The notes below the pieces were generated by a model, which was not told where the DNA came from, ran no database searches, and saw nothing but the letters and a program-made list of their open reading frames with translations. 64,000 bases of DNA from R-RK-3 sp963834945 (GTDB lineage Bacteria > Pseudomonadota > Alphaproteobacteria > Rhizobiales > Rhodomicrobiaceae). Below, piece after piece: positions 35,372 through 44,361 of the stretch. The DNA lies in assembly GCA_963834945.1 (NCBI GenBank), contig CAWIDT010000007.1, forward strand, positions 186,001-250,000. Reading direction: 5' to 3'. Both the position numbers and the translations under genes were made by a program. Position 1 is the stretch's first letter. Every line of letters starts with the position of its first letter.

Positions 35372-36439
35372 GAGCACGATCGCTTTAATCAGAATTGGTT
35401 TGGGATTCCCAAAATGATCGAACAGTGATTCATCATCTGCGCTGGAGAGCGGGCCAGCGCAGATGGCGAGACCTTATTCCATTGATCTTCGCGAGTGGGT
35501 GATTGCGCGCGTCCTGGCCGGTGACGGCATCCGCGCTGTCGGCGCCGCTTTTGAGGTCGACCCGTCGGTCGTTTCGAAATGGTCGAGCCGGTTGCGGGCA
35601 ACCGGGAGCGTGGCGCCGGGCCAGATGGGCCGCCACAAGCCGGTGATCTTGGCGGTGCATCCGGGACTTTGTTCATGCCCGCTTTGCTCAGGAGCCGGCC
35701 CTGACTCTGCGCGGCTTGATTTTAGAGCTTGCGGAAATTGGCGTCCAGGTGAGCTATGGCGCGGTCTGGGACTTCGTGCATGCCGAGGGCTTGAGCTTTA
35801 AAAAAAACGACCGTCGCCAGCGAGCAGGATCGTCCGGACGTCGCCCGGCGGCGAGTGCAGTGGAAAAAATACCAGGCGCAGATTGATCCGGCTCGCCTCG
35901 TCTTCATCGACGAAACCTGGACCAAGTCCAACATGGCGCCGCTGCGAGGCTGGAACGCCCGCGGCAAGCGCCTGATCGGCAAGGCGCCACACGGCCACTG
36001 GCGCACCCAGACCTTCCTGGCCGCACTACGCTGCGATCGCATCGAGGCGCCTTGCGTCTTCGATGGTCCGATCAATGGCTTGAGATTCCTTACCTATGTG
36101 CGGGCGTTTCTTGTGCCCAGCCTCAAACCCGGCGATGTCGTTGTGATGGACAATCTCGGCCGCCACAAAGGAAAAGCCGTTCGCCAAGCCATCCGCAGCG
36201 TAGGTGCCAAGCTTTTGTTCCTCCCGCCCTACTCACCCGATCCCCGCCTCCGCGGGGGACAAGCCTCAACCCGATCGAGCAGGTCTTTGCCAAGCTCAAA
36301 CACTGGCTTCGACGGTCCGCGGAGCGCACTGTTGATGCGGTCTGCACCTGCATTGGAAAACTGCTCGAGCACATCCCCGCCAGCGAATGAACTACCTGAT
36401 CAACGCAAGGCTACGCTTCCACCTGAACCGATCAGGCTC
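35372..36439 (+). mobile_element. IS630-family element, copy E (divergent, degenerate)
   Basis: Bounded by TA at 35370-35371 and 36440-36441; ends GAGCACGATCGCTTTAATC and GAGCCTGATCGGTTCAGG (right, reverse complement). It is clearly related to copies A-C but diverged over its whole length. It carries several lesions and is abutted on the right by copy B, which used the TA at its end as target. Confidence 0.8.
35463..36417 (+). pseudogene. IS630-family transposase, multiply disrupted
   Basis: The HTH half starts MARPYSIDLREWVIARVLAG. An extra C at 35661-35662 shifts the frame at VILAVH; skipping it restores RDFVHARFAQEPALTLRGL. The A8 run (35810-35817) is kept in its usual place, with the following TTVASEQDRPDV one base ahead. 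The DDE half has DETWTKSNMAPLRGW and VVVMDNLGRHKG. A 23-bp insertion with a CCCCGC/GCGGGG hairpin after LPPYSPD (near 36241-36263) then shifts the frame before SLNPIEQVF, and the C-terminus is also broken. Not functional. Confidence 0.8.
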
Positions 36440-36441
36440 TA

Positions 36442-37491
36442 GAGCGGGATCGGATTAGGCGGAATTGGAAAATTGGGATTCTCTTCCTTCGCGAACAGTG
36501 ATTCATCATCGGTGCTGGAGAGGAGGCCGGCATGGATGGGGAAGCCTTATTCGATCGATCTTAGGGAACGTGTCGTCAAGCGCGCGGCTGCGGGCGAAAG
36601 CATTCGCGCTATTGCGGCGGCGTTCGAAATCAGTCCGTCGGCGGTGTCGAAATGGGCTGGAAGGCAGCGGGCGACGGGGAGCGTCGCGCCGGCTCAGATG
36701 GGTGGCTATAAGCCGGTGATCTTGGCAGCGCATCGCGATTTTATTCACGCCCGCTTTGCTGAGGTGCCCGAGTTGACCTTGCGCGGGCTGAAAAAGGATC
36801 TGGCCGAGCTCGGCGTCAAGGTGAGCTATGGCGCGGTCTGGAGCTTCGTCCATGCCGAGGGCCTGAGCTTCAAAAAAAACCGCGGTCGCAAGCGAGCAGG
36901 ACCGGCCCGACGTCGCCCGGCGCCGCACGCAATGGAAAAAATACCAGGCGAAAATCGATCCCACGCGGCTCGTCTTCATCGATGAGACCTGGACCAAGAC
37001 GAATATGGCGCCGCTGCGAGGCTGGAGCGCTTGCGGCAAGCGCCTGATCGGCAAGTCGCCTCATGGTCACTGGCGAACCCAGACGTTCCTCGCCGCATTG
37101 CGCTGCGACCGGATTGAGGCGCCTTGCGTCTTTGATGGGCCGATCAACGGCGTGAAATTCCTCACCTATGTCCGGGAATTCCTTCTGCCCAGCCTGAAGG
37201 CTGGCGACGTTGTGATTATGGACAATCTCGGCAGCCACAAGGGACGGGCCGTTCGCCAAGCCATCCGCAGCGTCGGCGCGAAGCTCTTCTTCCTGCCGCC
37301 ATACAGTCCCGATCTCAACCCCATCGAACAGGTCTTTGCCAAGCTCAAACACTGGCTCCGAAAATCCGCAAAGCGCACGGTCGAGACCGTCTGCGATCGC
37401 ATTGGATCATTGCTCGATGACTTCCCGCCCAACGAGTGCAGAAACTATCTCGCAAACTCGGGGTATGCTTCCAATTAAAGTGATCCCGCTC
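36442..37491 (+). mobile_element. IS630-family element, copy B
   Basis: 1050 bp, TA at 36440-36441 and 37492-37493, almost identical to copies A and C. It is inserted at the right end of the degenerate copy E and is followed directly by the deleted IS701 element. Confidence 0.93.
36536..37478 (+). CDS. IS630-family transposase, two frames joined at an A8 run
   Basis: Same structure as copy A: HTH half from ATG 36536, A8 at 36872-36879, DDE half one base forward to 37478. It differs from copy A by a few bases, one of which changes Val to Ile in the segment AAHRDFIHARF. Both halves are otherwise intact, so it is probably active if frameshifting occurs. Confidence 0.85.
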
Positions 37492-37494
37492 TAG

Positions 37495-38160
37495 CATTAC
37501 AGTTGCATTTTTCCTGCGGCTCTGAATCCATGGGTAACCATGATTCGGGGGTGCGAATCGCGCAAGATCTGCCGGCATCGGACTGGACGTGCCTGTCGGC
37601 GGGCGAAGGCACCAAGGGGAAACGCCTCCATGACTGGGCCTATCTGGAACTGGCCAATCTCGATGCCGCCGACTATGGTTGCAGCCATACTGGTCTGTGG
37701 ACGCGCGGCCTCCTGATCCGGCGCAACATCGTCGATGGCGATCTGGCCTTCTTCTCGACGTGGTGCCTAGCCGGAACCGCCATAGAAACCCTGGTCGGCA
37801 TTGAGGGCCACCGTTGGGCTATCGAGGACAGTTTCGAGACAGCCAAGACCGAGCTTGGCCTCGACCATAATGAAACTCGCTCCTGGCACGGATGGCATCG
37901 GCATGTGTCGCTCGTCATGCTTGCCTTCGCCGTGATGGCGACCATCCGCCATCACGCGAACGCCATGCCGCCCCCAAAAATGATGCGCCGCAAGACCAGG
38001 CACTGATCCGCTGGTCGGTCCAGGAAATCCGCCGCATCGCTACAAAACTGGCCCAACGGCGCATTCGACCTGCCCGCATCATCGCATGGTCACTCTGGCG
38101 ACGAGCCCATCAGGCCGCTGCTCAGCGCGCGCATCTGAAATCAAAAATGCAACTGTAATG
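37495..38160 (+). mobile_element. IS701-family element, internally deleted, CTAG target duplication
   Basis: Perfect 18-bp terminal inverted repeats CATTACAGTTGCATTTTT / AAAAATGCAACTGTAATG. CTAG is duplicated on both sides (37491-37494 and 38161-38164), matching the 4-bp YTAR target duplication known for IS701. At 666 bp it is about half the length of a full IS701 and keeps only the C-terminal part of the transposase, so it could move only with help from a complete relative. Confidence 0.85.
37530..38158 (+). pseudogene. IS701-family transposase, C-terminal remnant
   Basis: Recognisable C-terminal third of an IS701 transposase: WCLAGTAIETLVGIEGHRWA, then EDSFETAKTELGLDHNETRS and WHGWHRHVSLVMLAFAVMAT. 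The frame then stops at 38006. In another frame it continues as ALIRWSVQEIRRIATKLAQR and IIAWSLWRRAHQAAAQRAH to a stop at 38158 inside the inverted repeat. A missing C in the run near 37970-37974 explains the change. The N-terminal DDE region is deleted. Confidence 0.82.
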
Positions 38161-38161
38161 C

Positions 38162-38274
38162 TAGAGCGCGATCAGGTAAAGTGGAATCCGGTTTACCGTC
38201 CGATCGCGCGCCAGGCAAAGATCTGGAGCGGGCCACAACGGAAAGATGATTCCACCTAAAGCGATCCCGCTCTA
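38162..38274. repeat. MITE with IS630-like ends
   Basis: 113 bp between TA dinucleotides. Ends are TAGAGCGCGATCAGGTAAAG (left) and TAGAGCGGGATCGCTTTAGG (right, reverse complement), very close to the ends of IS630 copies A-E. It also has GTGGAATCCGGTTTACC, which corresponds to the GTGGACGCCGGTT core of the 104-bp MITEs. It is the clearest link between the MITEs and IS630. Confidence 0.75.
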
Positions 38275-38423
38275 TACGTCGCTCCAGCCCTCCCTGAAAA
38301 CCGGGATTCAACATCTACTCATGATGTCAGGGACGCGAAAGTTTGGGCTGCCACAAATCCGAAGTGTGGCAAAGGATACGTTTCATCTAATATACAAAAC
38401 TCGAGTGTAGGCGCAGCAATAAT

Positions 38424-39581
38424 TCAAGATAAAAATGCTCTAACTTGTCTGCTCATCCTGCGAATCTCTCGCTTTATCTTGTCGCGTGATGGTAGCCGAG
38501 GGCGGGTACTTGGCATTTTCCCAGCGCATTTGCCAATTCTACCCGCAGCACGGACACGCCTGAGAACCGAACACTCGGCAGGCGTGAAATCGCCAAGACC
38601 GCGTGCGTTCAGCCAGGGGCTCTCTATTCCTCTCAGCAAGTGAAACTCGAACATCGTGAACCCGTAGGCTTCCCAGGCCGACTTCCCATCGTCGGTCGCA
38701 AGGAGACCCATGCACAAGTGGTTCGCCGCCCAGAACGCGACTGGCGATACGTGACCAGTCAAAGACCAGAGGTACAGCGATATTTCCACGGTAAGATTAA
38801 ACCTTGGATCGGTCGGAGATAAACGGGAACCAAAAGCCAAGAAGAAATCGTCCACAGAAATGTTCGCCATTAAATCAAGAAGTATATCTAGAAACTCATT
38901 TCGATCCCTGGTAGATGCTGAAGGCGAGGGTGCGCTTGTATTGTCGTGCACTCGAAATCGTACGAGCTTTTCCTCCAAAATATGGAACTCTGAATGCCTC
39001 AGAATGGCGAGCCACATTTTGTAGTCGGGGAGTTGCCTGAACCGATTGTCGTAAAGGCCGACATCATCGTAGACGCTTCGACGAACCAAAACCGAGGGAT
39101 GACAGAAGCAATTGCCATTCTCCACGAGCCATCTGATCCATGCATGGCGGGACCTATTCTTAACGCGGAATACATCGCAAAATCCCAATTCCGGGTCGAG
39201 TTCTTCCCCGTATTTTCCAATCCAGGAAACATTTGTAAATACGGCGCCAATATTCGGGTCTTCCACAAGCCAACGGAGTTGCGCTTCCAGCTTAGTGGGT
39301 TCCCAAAGATCATCAGAATTACATATCGAGATCAGCGGGAACCGTGAGGCCCTGATCCCGACGTTAAGGCTCTCGCTGCCGCCTCGATTATGCTCCAGCG
39401 CAATAATCCTGAGACGGGGATCGTCGAGCTGACGCAAGCGAGCCAGACTATCGTCGGAGGAAGCATCGTCGACGACGATGACTTCCTGAATGGCCGCCGT
39501 TTGGCTGAGGACGCTCGCAACGGCGTCCACAATGTAAGGCGCGTGATTGTACGAAGGCACAATAACCGAAATGTCAGTCAT
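38424..39581 (-). CDS. Glycosyltransferase, family 2
   Basis: 385 residues from ATG 39581 (MTDISVIVPSYNHAPYIVD); a start 30 bases upstream is less likely. GT-A signature: VIVVDDASSDDSLARLRQLD, HNRGGSESLNVGIRAS and the DxD-like ICNSDDLWEP. A ~150-residue C-terminal extension has no transmembrane helix. It overlaps the preceding glycosyltransferase gene by 8 bases, so it is the last gene of a four-gene unit. Donor and acceptor sugars unknown. The stop lies just past a TTAGAGCATTTTT segment. Confidence 0.88.
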   Translation of the reverse strand: MTDISVIVPSYNHAPYIVDAVASVLSQTAAIQEVIVVDDASSDDSLARLRQLDDPRLRIIALEHNRGGSESLNVGIRASRFPLISICNSDDLWEPTKLEAQLRWLVEDPNIGAVFTNVSWIGKYGEELDPELGFCDVFRVKNRSRHAWIRWLVENGNCFCHPSVLVRRSVYDDVGLYDNRFRQLPDYKMWLAILRHSEFHILEEKLVRFRVHDNTSAPSPSASTRDRNEFLDILLDLMANISVDDFFLAFGSRLSPTDPRFNLTVEISLYLWSLTGHVSPVAFWAANHLCMGLLATDDGKSAWEAYGFTMFEFHLLRGIESPWLNARGLGDFTPAECSVLRRVRAAGRIGKCAGKMPSTRPRLPSRDKIKREIRRMSRQVRAFLS

Positions 39582-40347
39582 TCTTGGCCTCAAGACGGAG
39601 AGCCTCTGCACGGCGGGTGATGTTCTGATTGTAACGCGCTGGCAAATGCGCCTTCATGGCCAGCAAGGTCTCAATTGTCTTTTCGCTCTTATGTTTGTTA
39701 TTGAGGGAGGACCAGGTGCCCCGCTGGGATATGTGATAAGTCGACAGAACTTCAGGAAAAAAGTCCATGCCGGGCGCCCGAGCGGCCAAAATTGTATTCA
39801 CCAGCCAGTCGTAACCGAAGCTTCCTCGCGTTTCAGCAAGTATATCCCGGAGCGCGGAAGTTTTGTACACGCAATTTGTGAACGAGGCAGGTGAGTTTTC
39901 CTCGATGAGGTCGAAAGCAGAAATCCTCGAATAGCGATTTGGGTCCAGTCGCGCGGCACCGAGGTGGTATTGGCTTCCGTTTTTTACCAAAAAATGATTG
40001 AAGCAAGATAAAATATTGGATTTAGAAAGTAGCGTCATGAGAACTTGGAGTCTTGTATTCGAAATCCATATGTCATCCCCTTCGATTGGGGCCACAAATT
40101 CACTATCGCATATGCTCAACAGTTTTCTATAGTTCCCCATGACGCCAAGATTTTCTGAATTTTCTATAAGCTGTATGTTATTGTACCTTTCTGCCCAGCC
40201 AGCAGCCTTCTTGGCGGATTGGTCAGTCGATGCGTCATCGGAGATCAGGACGCGGATACTTCGAAATATGGATTGCCGGATGACAGATTGCATCGCAGCA
40301 TCCAATGTATCTTCATTATTGTACACTGGAATAATAACATTAATCAT
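39574..40347 (-). CDS. Glycosyltransferase, family 2
   Basis: 257 residues. MINVIIPVYNNEDTLDAAMQ, VLISDDASTDQSAKKAAGWA, ENLGVMGNYRKLL and the DxD equivalent IEGDDIWIS define a GT2 domain of full length. The gene is visibly less GC-rich than its surroundings, which suggests recent acquisition of the glycan block. It starts directly after the stop of the aminotransferase gene with no gap. Confidence 0.9.
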   Translation of the reverse strand: MINVIIPVYNNEDTLDAAMQSVIRQSIFRSIRVLISDDASTDQSAKKAAGWAERYNNIQLIENSENLGVMGNYRKLLSICDSEFVAPIEGDDIWISNTRLQVLMTLLSKSNILSCFNHFLVKNGSQYHLGAARLDPNRYSRISAFDLIEENSPASFTNCVYKTSALRDILAETRGSFGYDWLVNTILAARAPGMDFFPEVLSTYHISQRGTWSSLNNKHKSEKTIETLLAMKAHLPARYNQNITRRAEALRLEAKND

Positions 40348-41448
40348 TTACGATGGACTCAGAATGGACCTTAATACTGCAGCAATATTTTCGACGTCGC
40401 CCTTGCTTACACCGCTATGAAAGGGAAGTGCTAATACGTCACGGCTCGCCTGACGAGCGACCGGAATCGCCGCGTCTTGTGGCTGGCTGTAGCCAAAAGA
40501 CGCATCGCTGGTAAGAGGGTAGAAATATTTCCGCGCAAGAACGCCCCGCGCCTTTAATTGCGCCTGAGCTTGATCGCGTAAGCGCGCGTTGTCGGGATGA
40601 AATCGTATGATGTAATATATATCGGTGGCGCTATCCTCGGGGCCAGGGAATAGAGAAATGCCGGAGACGCTTGCCAGAACATCATTGTAGACCTCCCGCA
40701 AGGCGGACCGCGCGCGCCCCTCTTCCCCGATCTTGTCCAAGACGGCCAATCCCATTGCTGCGGATAATTCGGACATCTTCGCGTTTGTACCGCACTGGGT
40801 TATCGAATCTTCGGACTCGATACCGAAGTTTCTAAGCCCCCGGAGCTTCTCGGCCAGTTCCGAACTCGAAGTCTCAATCGCGCCTCCCTCTCCGGTGTGA
40901 AACATCTTTGTTGCATGAAAGCTGTAAGCGACAGCATTGCCGAAATGGCCGATCGGCGTGCCGCGAAAAGCGGCGTTAAAGGAATGTGCGGCGTCGTAAA
41001 CGACCGCGAGGCTGTGCTTATCGGCGATCTTCTGGATGGCTTCGACGTCGCAAATGCGCCCGTATACGTGGACGCCCAGGATCGCCTCTGTCCGAGGCGT
41101 AATGGCGGCTTCGATTTGGGCCGGGTCAATTGTGAGGTTGTGAGGATTGATATCCACGAAAACGGGCTGCGCGCCTGCCCAGACGATCGCATGCGTGGTC
41201 GCGCAAAAGGTGAATGGAGTGGTGATAACCTCGCCTTTTACGCCGAGCGCTTGCAGGGCGAGCTGAAGCGCGATCGTCCCGTTGCTGACGAGGATGAGAT
41301 TGCGAGCAGCGACCAACTCCCGCAAGCGCAATTCAAGCAGGGACAGGAGCGGGCCGTTATTTGTGAAGCGGCGTTCCGCGAAGGCGATACGCAGGTAGCT
41401 CGTAAATCGATCAAAATCCGGGATGATCGGTTGAGAGACAGTTAGCAT
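40348..41448 (-). CDS. DegT/DnrJ/EryC1/StrS-family aminotransferase
   Basis: 366 residues. PLP lysine Lys181 is in YSFHATKMFHTGEGGA, and Asp152 in VVYDAAHSF contacts the pyridine nitrogen. N-terminal RFTNNGPLLSLLELRLRELV and LVSNGTIALQLALQALGV match sugar aminotransferases. It would install an amino group on a nucleotide-linked keto sugar. It overlaps the upstream acyltransferase gene by 7 bases; the pair aminotransferase plus NeuD/PglD-like acyltransferase suggests synthesis of an N-acylated amino sugar. Confidence 0.92.
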   Translation of the reverse strand: MLTVSQPIIPDFDRFTSYLRIAFAERRFTNNGPLLSLLELRLRELVAARNLILVSNGTIALQLALQALGVKGEVITTPFTFCATTHAIVWAGAQPVFVDINPHNLTIDPAQIEAAITPRTEAILGVHVYGRICDVEAIQKIADKHSLAVVYDAAHSFNAAFRGTPIGHFGNAVAYSFHATKMFHTGEGGAIETSSSELAEKLRGLRNFGIESEDSITQCGTNAKMSELSAAMGLAVLDKIGEEGRARSALREVYNDVLASVSGISLFPGPEDSATDIYYIIRFHPDNARLRDQAQAQLKARGVLARKYFYPLTSDASFGYSQPQDAAIPVARQASRDVLALPFHSGVSKGDVENIAAVLRSILSPS

Positions 41449-42191
41449 TTGGTTCTCCGCAGCGACCTGGCAGGCACACCGACAACGACGTCCCCGCCGA
41501 TAACGTCGCGTATGACGACCGCACCGGCGCCGATGACGGATTTCTTCCCGATCGTGATGGGCCGCTCGGGCGTGCCGTTCAAAATCGTGGCACCGGCGCC
41601 GACGAAAACCTGGTCTTCCACCCGCACGCGTCCAGCCAAAGTGCAGCCTGGAGAAATACTGACAAAAGCCCCGATCTTACTCTCGTGCGATATTGTTGAG
41701 CCAACGTTGACGATGGTGCTTCTGCCCAGCGTTACTTCCGCGGATATGCAGCATCCGGATAAGACTTGCACGCCGGATGTCGGAACAAAGTCGTGTGAAA
41801 TGAAAGCTCGCGAGCTGATGAACCAACCTTCCTCACCGACCCGGTCTCCCATTGTTTGAGCGATCCGCATCCTCTGAGACGGGTCGCCCACCGCAATGAG
41901 CCAACGGGCTTTGGGATGTCGAAGGCAGGCGGTGTCGAAATTTAAAACGTCAAAGCCGGCCTGCTGACGGTCCGGATTGAAGTCGTCGACGAGGCAGAGG
42001 ACGGAGTCCCTGCCTAAATCGAAGATCAGTTGGGCAACAAGGTCTTTGGCATGGCCGCCGGCTCCATAAATGCAAAATTGATTCACTTCGCTTAATTCGC
42101 TTTGCCGTGATGTCAAAGAATAATTGCCAGGACATGGTGCAACCATAAATTGCACCGCTTGAGACTGCAATATTTTTCTGGGAGCGGTCAT
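41442..42191 (-). CDS. NeuD/PglD-like sugar O/N-acyltransferase (left-handed beta helix)
   Basis: 249 residues from ATG 42191; no candidate start has a clear ribosome-binding site, and ATG 42146 is an alternative. An N-terminal Rossmann-like domain (FCIYGAGGHAKDLVAQLIFD) is followed by hexapeptide repeats (GRSTIVNVGSTISHESKIG, VRVEDQVFVGAGATILNG, IGKKSVIGAGAVVIRDVIGG). Such enzymes acetylate amino sugars on nucleotide carriers. It is first in the minus-strand unit and divergent from the RgpF-like gene. Confidence 0.85.
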   Translation of the reverse strand: MTAPRKILQSQAVQFMVAPCPGNYSLTSRQSELSEVNQFCIYGAGGHAKDLVAQLIFDLGRDSVLCLVDDFNPDRQQAGFDVLNFDTACLRHPKARWLIAVGDPSQRMRIAQTMGDRVGEEGWFISSRAFISHDFVPTSGVQVLSGCCISAEVTLGRSTIVNVGSTISHESKIGAFVSISPGCTLAGRVRVEDQVFVGAGATILNGTPERPITIGKKSVIGAGAVVIRDVIGGDVVVGVPARSLRRTKC

Positions 42192-42234
42192 TTTTTGCGG
42201 GCAGGTATTGAAAGGGTGTGGATCGATCAGTAAA

Positions 42235-42252
42235 ATCCCCAATTTGGGGGAT
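42235..42252. promoter_or_regulatory. Palindrome ATCCCC-N6-GGGGAT in the divergent glycan promoter region
   Basis: A perfect 6-bp inverted repeat lies between the divergent starts at 42191 (minus) and 42397 (plus), a place where an operator for both directions would be expected. No regulator gene is adjacent. Confidence 0.4.
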
Positions 42253-42396
42253 GCGCAGTTCACAAGCATCCTCGTATGCGCGTATTCACATGCGCGGCAA
42301 GTCGTGTGTTGTACGCGGTCCCATGAGCCTCGCTCATCCAGGCCAGCGTGAGATTGGCAAACTTGTTGGATAAGGTCGCCGGGAGGCTCCCGCAAC

Positions 42397-43743
42397 GTGC
42401 TCGGACTTATCAAGGACCAGCCTGCCCGGGCCGCTGCGAGGTGGACCGCCCAGGTCGTTCGGGGACGTTCTGTCCAGCCGCCCGTAATTGTTAGGGACGG
42501 TAATAGATCTACGCTGTTCTTCCTCGCGTCGGGTGTCCACATCCTCACAATTGAGCGGCGGTTGGCGGGCCTGCCGTTCGCCAAGATTACGCGTGAGGAC
42601 GGGACGCCGGCCGTCGACGAGTTTGTGCCCACGCTCGCGAGAACGGTTTACCTCGTAGAAACCCTGTCGCATGAGGTGGTGCTACGCGCGGATGTGCAGG
42701 GGCTTCAAGGGATCGAGTGCCGCTCGGCGCGAATTACGGACTTGCCGCAAGTTCTTCGGCAGCATTGGGAAAAGACCAAGCTCGGCGTTAGCCTCGGTGC
42801 GGGAGTATTCATTCTGCCGTTGCTCGGTGGGGCCGGCAGCGATGCGCGCGAATTGTTGCGCTCCCTCAGGCGGCTCGATCGGCTCGGATTCGGCATCGGC
42901 AACAGCAATCTCAGTGAGACATTGCGCGGAGATCGCGACCACGAGGATGCGGCGGAAACCACAATCGCAGCAGGCGCCGAGGAAACGCGCATCGGCTTCC
43001 ATCTGCATCTTCATTACCCAGAGCTATGGCCGGAATTCGCGGCACGGCTGCTGCACGTCAAACGTGCCTTTCGGCTAATTGTGACCCTGACCGAAGATAA
43101 TCCGGGCCTGCGTGATCGCATTGCCGGCGAATTCCCAGGGTCCAGCGTGTTCGTATACGAGAACCGCGGGCGCGATGTCGGGCCTTTTCTACAAACATGG
43201 CGCGACGGACACTTCGGCGGTTTGGATCTCATTTGCAAGATGCACGGAAAACGTACTGGCGTCAGCGGACCGACGGCCCTACTCGGAGCGATCTGGCGAA
43301 GAGCGATGACCCAGGATCTGATGGGCTCCAGCGCAATCGTAAATGCCAACATTGCGATGTTTCGGGACGCGCGCGTGGGCATGGTCGGGTCTGAACGCGT
43401 TCGCTTTCCAAATTCCTATGTGAACGAGCAATCGGCATGGGGGATGAACAAAGACGCGACCCTCGCTCTGGCACGCCGAATTGGGATTGGCCCGCAAAGC
43501 TGCCGGCTTGATTTCTTCGGTGGGACAATGTTTTGGATCAGACCTGAGCTGTTGGAGCTTCTCAGGCCACTGAACCTCTCGTTGGCTGACTTTCCAGAGG
43601 AAACCGGACAGGCCGACGGGACTTTGCAGCATGCGCTGGAACGTCTGTTTGGTGTGCTCCCGGCTGCTGCCGGCATGAAGATCGAAGTCGCGGATCGAAA
43701 GTGCGCCGCATCCGGTCATAGTCCGCTTGTCGTCAGCAGCTGA
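42397..43743 (+). CDS. RgpF-like rhamnan-synthesis/glycan protein
   Basis: 448 residues from GTG 42397, with GGGAGG ten bases upstream. The C-terminal ~260 residues carry the RgpF pattern: IGFHLHLHYPELWPEFAARL, FVYENRGRDVGPFLQTW, LICKMHGKRTGVSGP and LDFFGGTMFWIRPELLE. RgpF-type proteins act in assembly of rhamnose-containing or other cell-surface polysaccharides. The N-terminal ~190 residues show no family I can name. It is divergent from the aminotransferase/glycosyltransferase unit. Confidence 0.8.
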   Translation: MLGLIKDQPARAAARWTAQVVRGRSVQPPVIVRDGNRSTLFFLASGVHILTIERRLAGLPFAKITREDGTPAVDEFVPTLARTVYLVETLSHEVVLRADVQGLQGIECRSARITDLPQVLRQHWEKTKLGVSLGAGVFILPLLGGAGSDARELLRSLRRLDRLGFGIGNSNLSETLRGDRDHEDAAETTIAAGAEETRIGFHLHLHYPELWPEFAARLLHVKRAFRLIVTLTEDNPGLRDRIAGEFPGSSVFVYENRGRDVGPFLQTWRDGHFGGLDLICKMHGKRTGVSGPTALLGAIWRRAMTQDLMGSSAIVNANIAMFRDARVGMVGSERVRFPNSYVNEQSAWGMNKDATLALARRIGIGPQSCRLDFFGGTMFWIRPELLELLRPLNLSLADFPEETGQADGTLQHALERLFGVLPAAAGMKIEVADRKCAASGHSPLVVSS

Positions 43744-43949
43744 GGGCAGAGCCTCAGGCGCACCGAACCTACCGGAAGCAGTTCAACCGTTGTTGTACAG
43801 CGACATCCGCGGGCAGAGGCCTCAACGTGATCATCGCCTCGGCGCCGTCAATCGTTAGACCGATAATTACGGGCGCCGGGTGCGCTCCGCACGATGCGAG
43901 CCGCCGAGTCACAGAGCTGTTTCTGGAACCGAGCGCCGCCTGAATAAGC

Positions 43950-44240
43950 CGCTAAGCCGTGGAACATGCGGCCGACGAGCCCGCACATGAACAGCAGCGG
44001 AATGAACACCGCGAGCAGCGAGGCGGTCAGCGAGAGCACCGTAAAGCCGATCTCCGAGGCGCCGCGGAAGGCCGCGGTCCTGGCGTCCTCGCCGGCTTCC
44101 CTATGCCGCGCGATGTTCTCGATCATCACGATGGCGTCGTCGACCACAAAGCCTGTGCCGATGGTCAGCGCCATCAGCGAAAGGTTGTCGAGGCTGAACC
44201 CGGCCAGCCACATCACGGCGAATGTGCCGATCAGATCGAA
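43950..44240 (-). pseudogene. Relic of an RND (AcrB-type) efflux permease
   Basis: About 90 codons match the helix 4-6 region of RND permeases: VMWLAGFSLDNLSLMALTIG, TGFVVDDAIVMIENIARHRE and LAVFIPLLFMCGLVGRMFHG. The same segment in the intact permease at 46357 reads LMWLAGYSLDNLSLMALTIS, so the relic comes from a diverged paralogue rather than a recent copy. Sequence on both sides is unrelated. It is a leftover of a lost pump gene. Confidence 0.8.
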
Positions 44241-44361
44241 CCGGCGTTTTGTCTTAAAGGTTCGCCTTTTGACGCAGACCATTTCGTAAATATCAATACT
44301 TCTGAAAGGTCTTGGGTGTCTATGTTTGTATGCTCTTGCTTTTACATCAATCTATACTGAG

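Noticed and set aside
38434..38450. Further MITE end at the stop of the GT2 gene (TTAGAGCATTTTT)
   Set aside because: Only about 12 bases match, the other end and core are absent, and the stop codon is not the TAG of the motif.
42192..42632. Upstream extension of the NeuD/PglD-like frame
   Set aside because: It overlaps the RgpF-like gene and the divergent intergenic palindrome, and the extra residues resemble no family.
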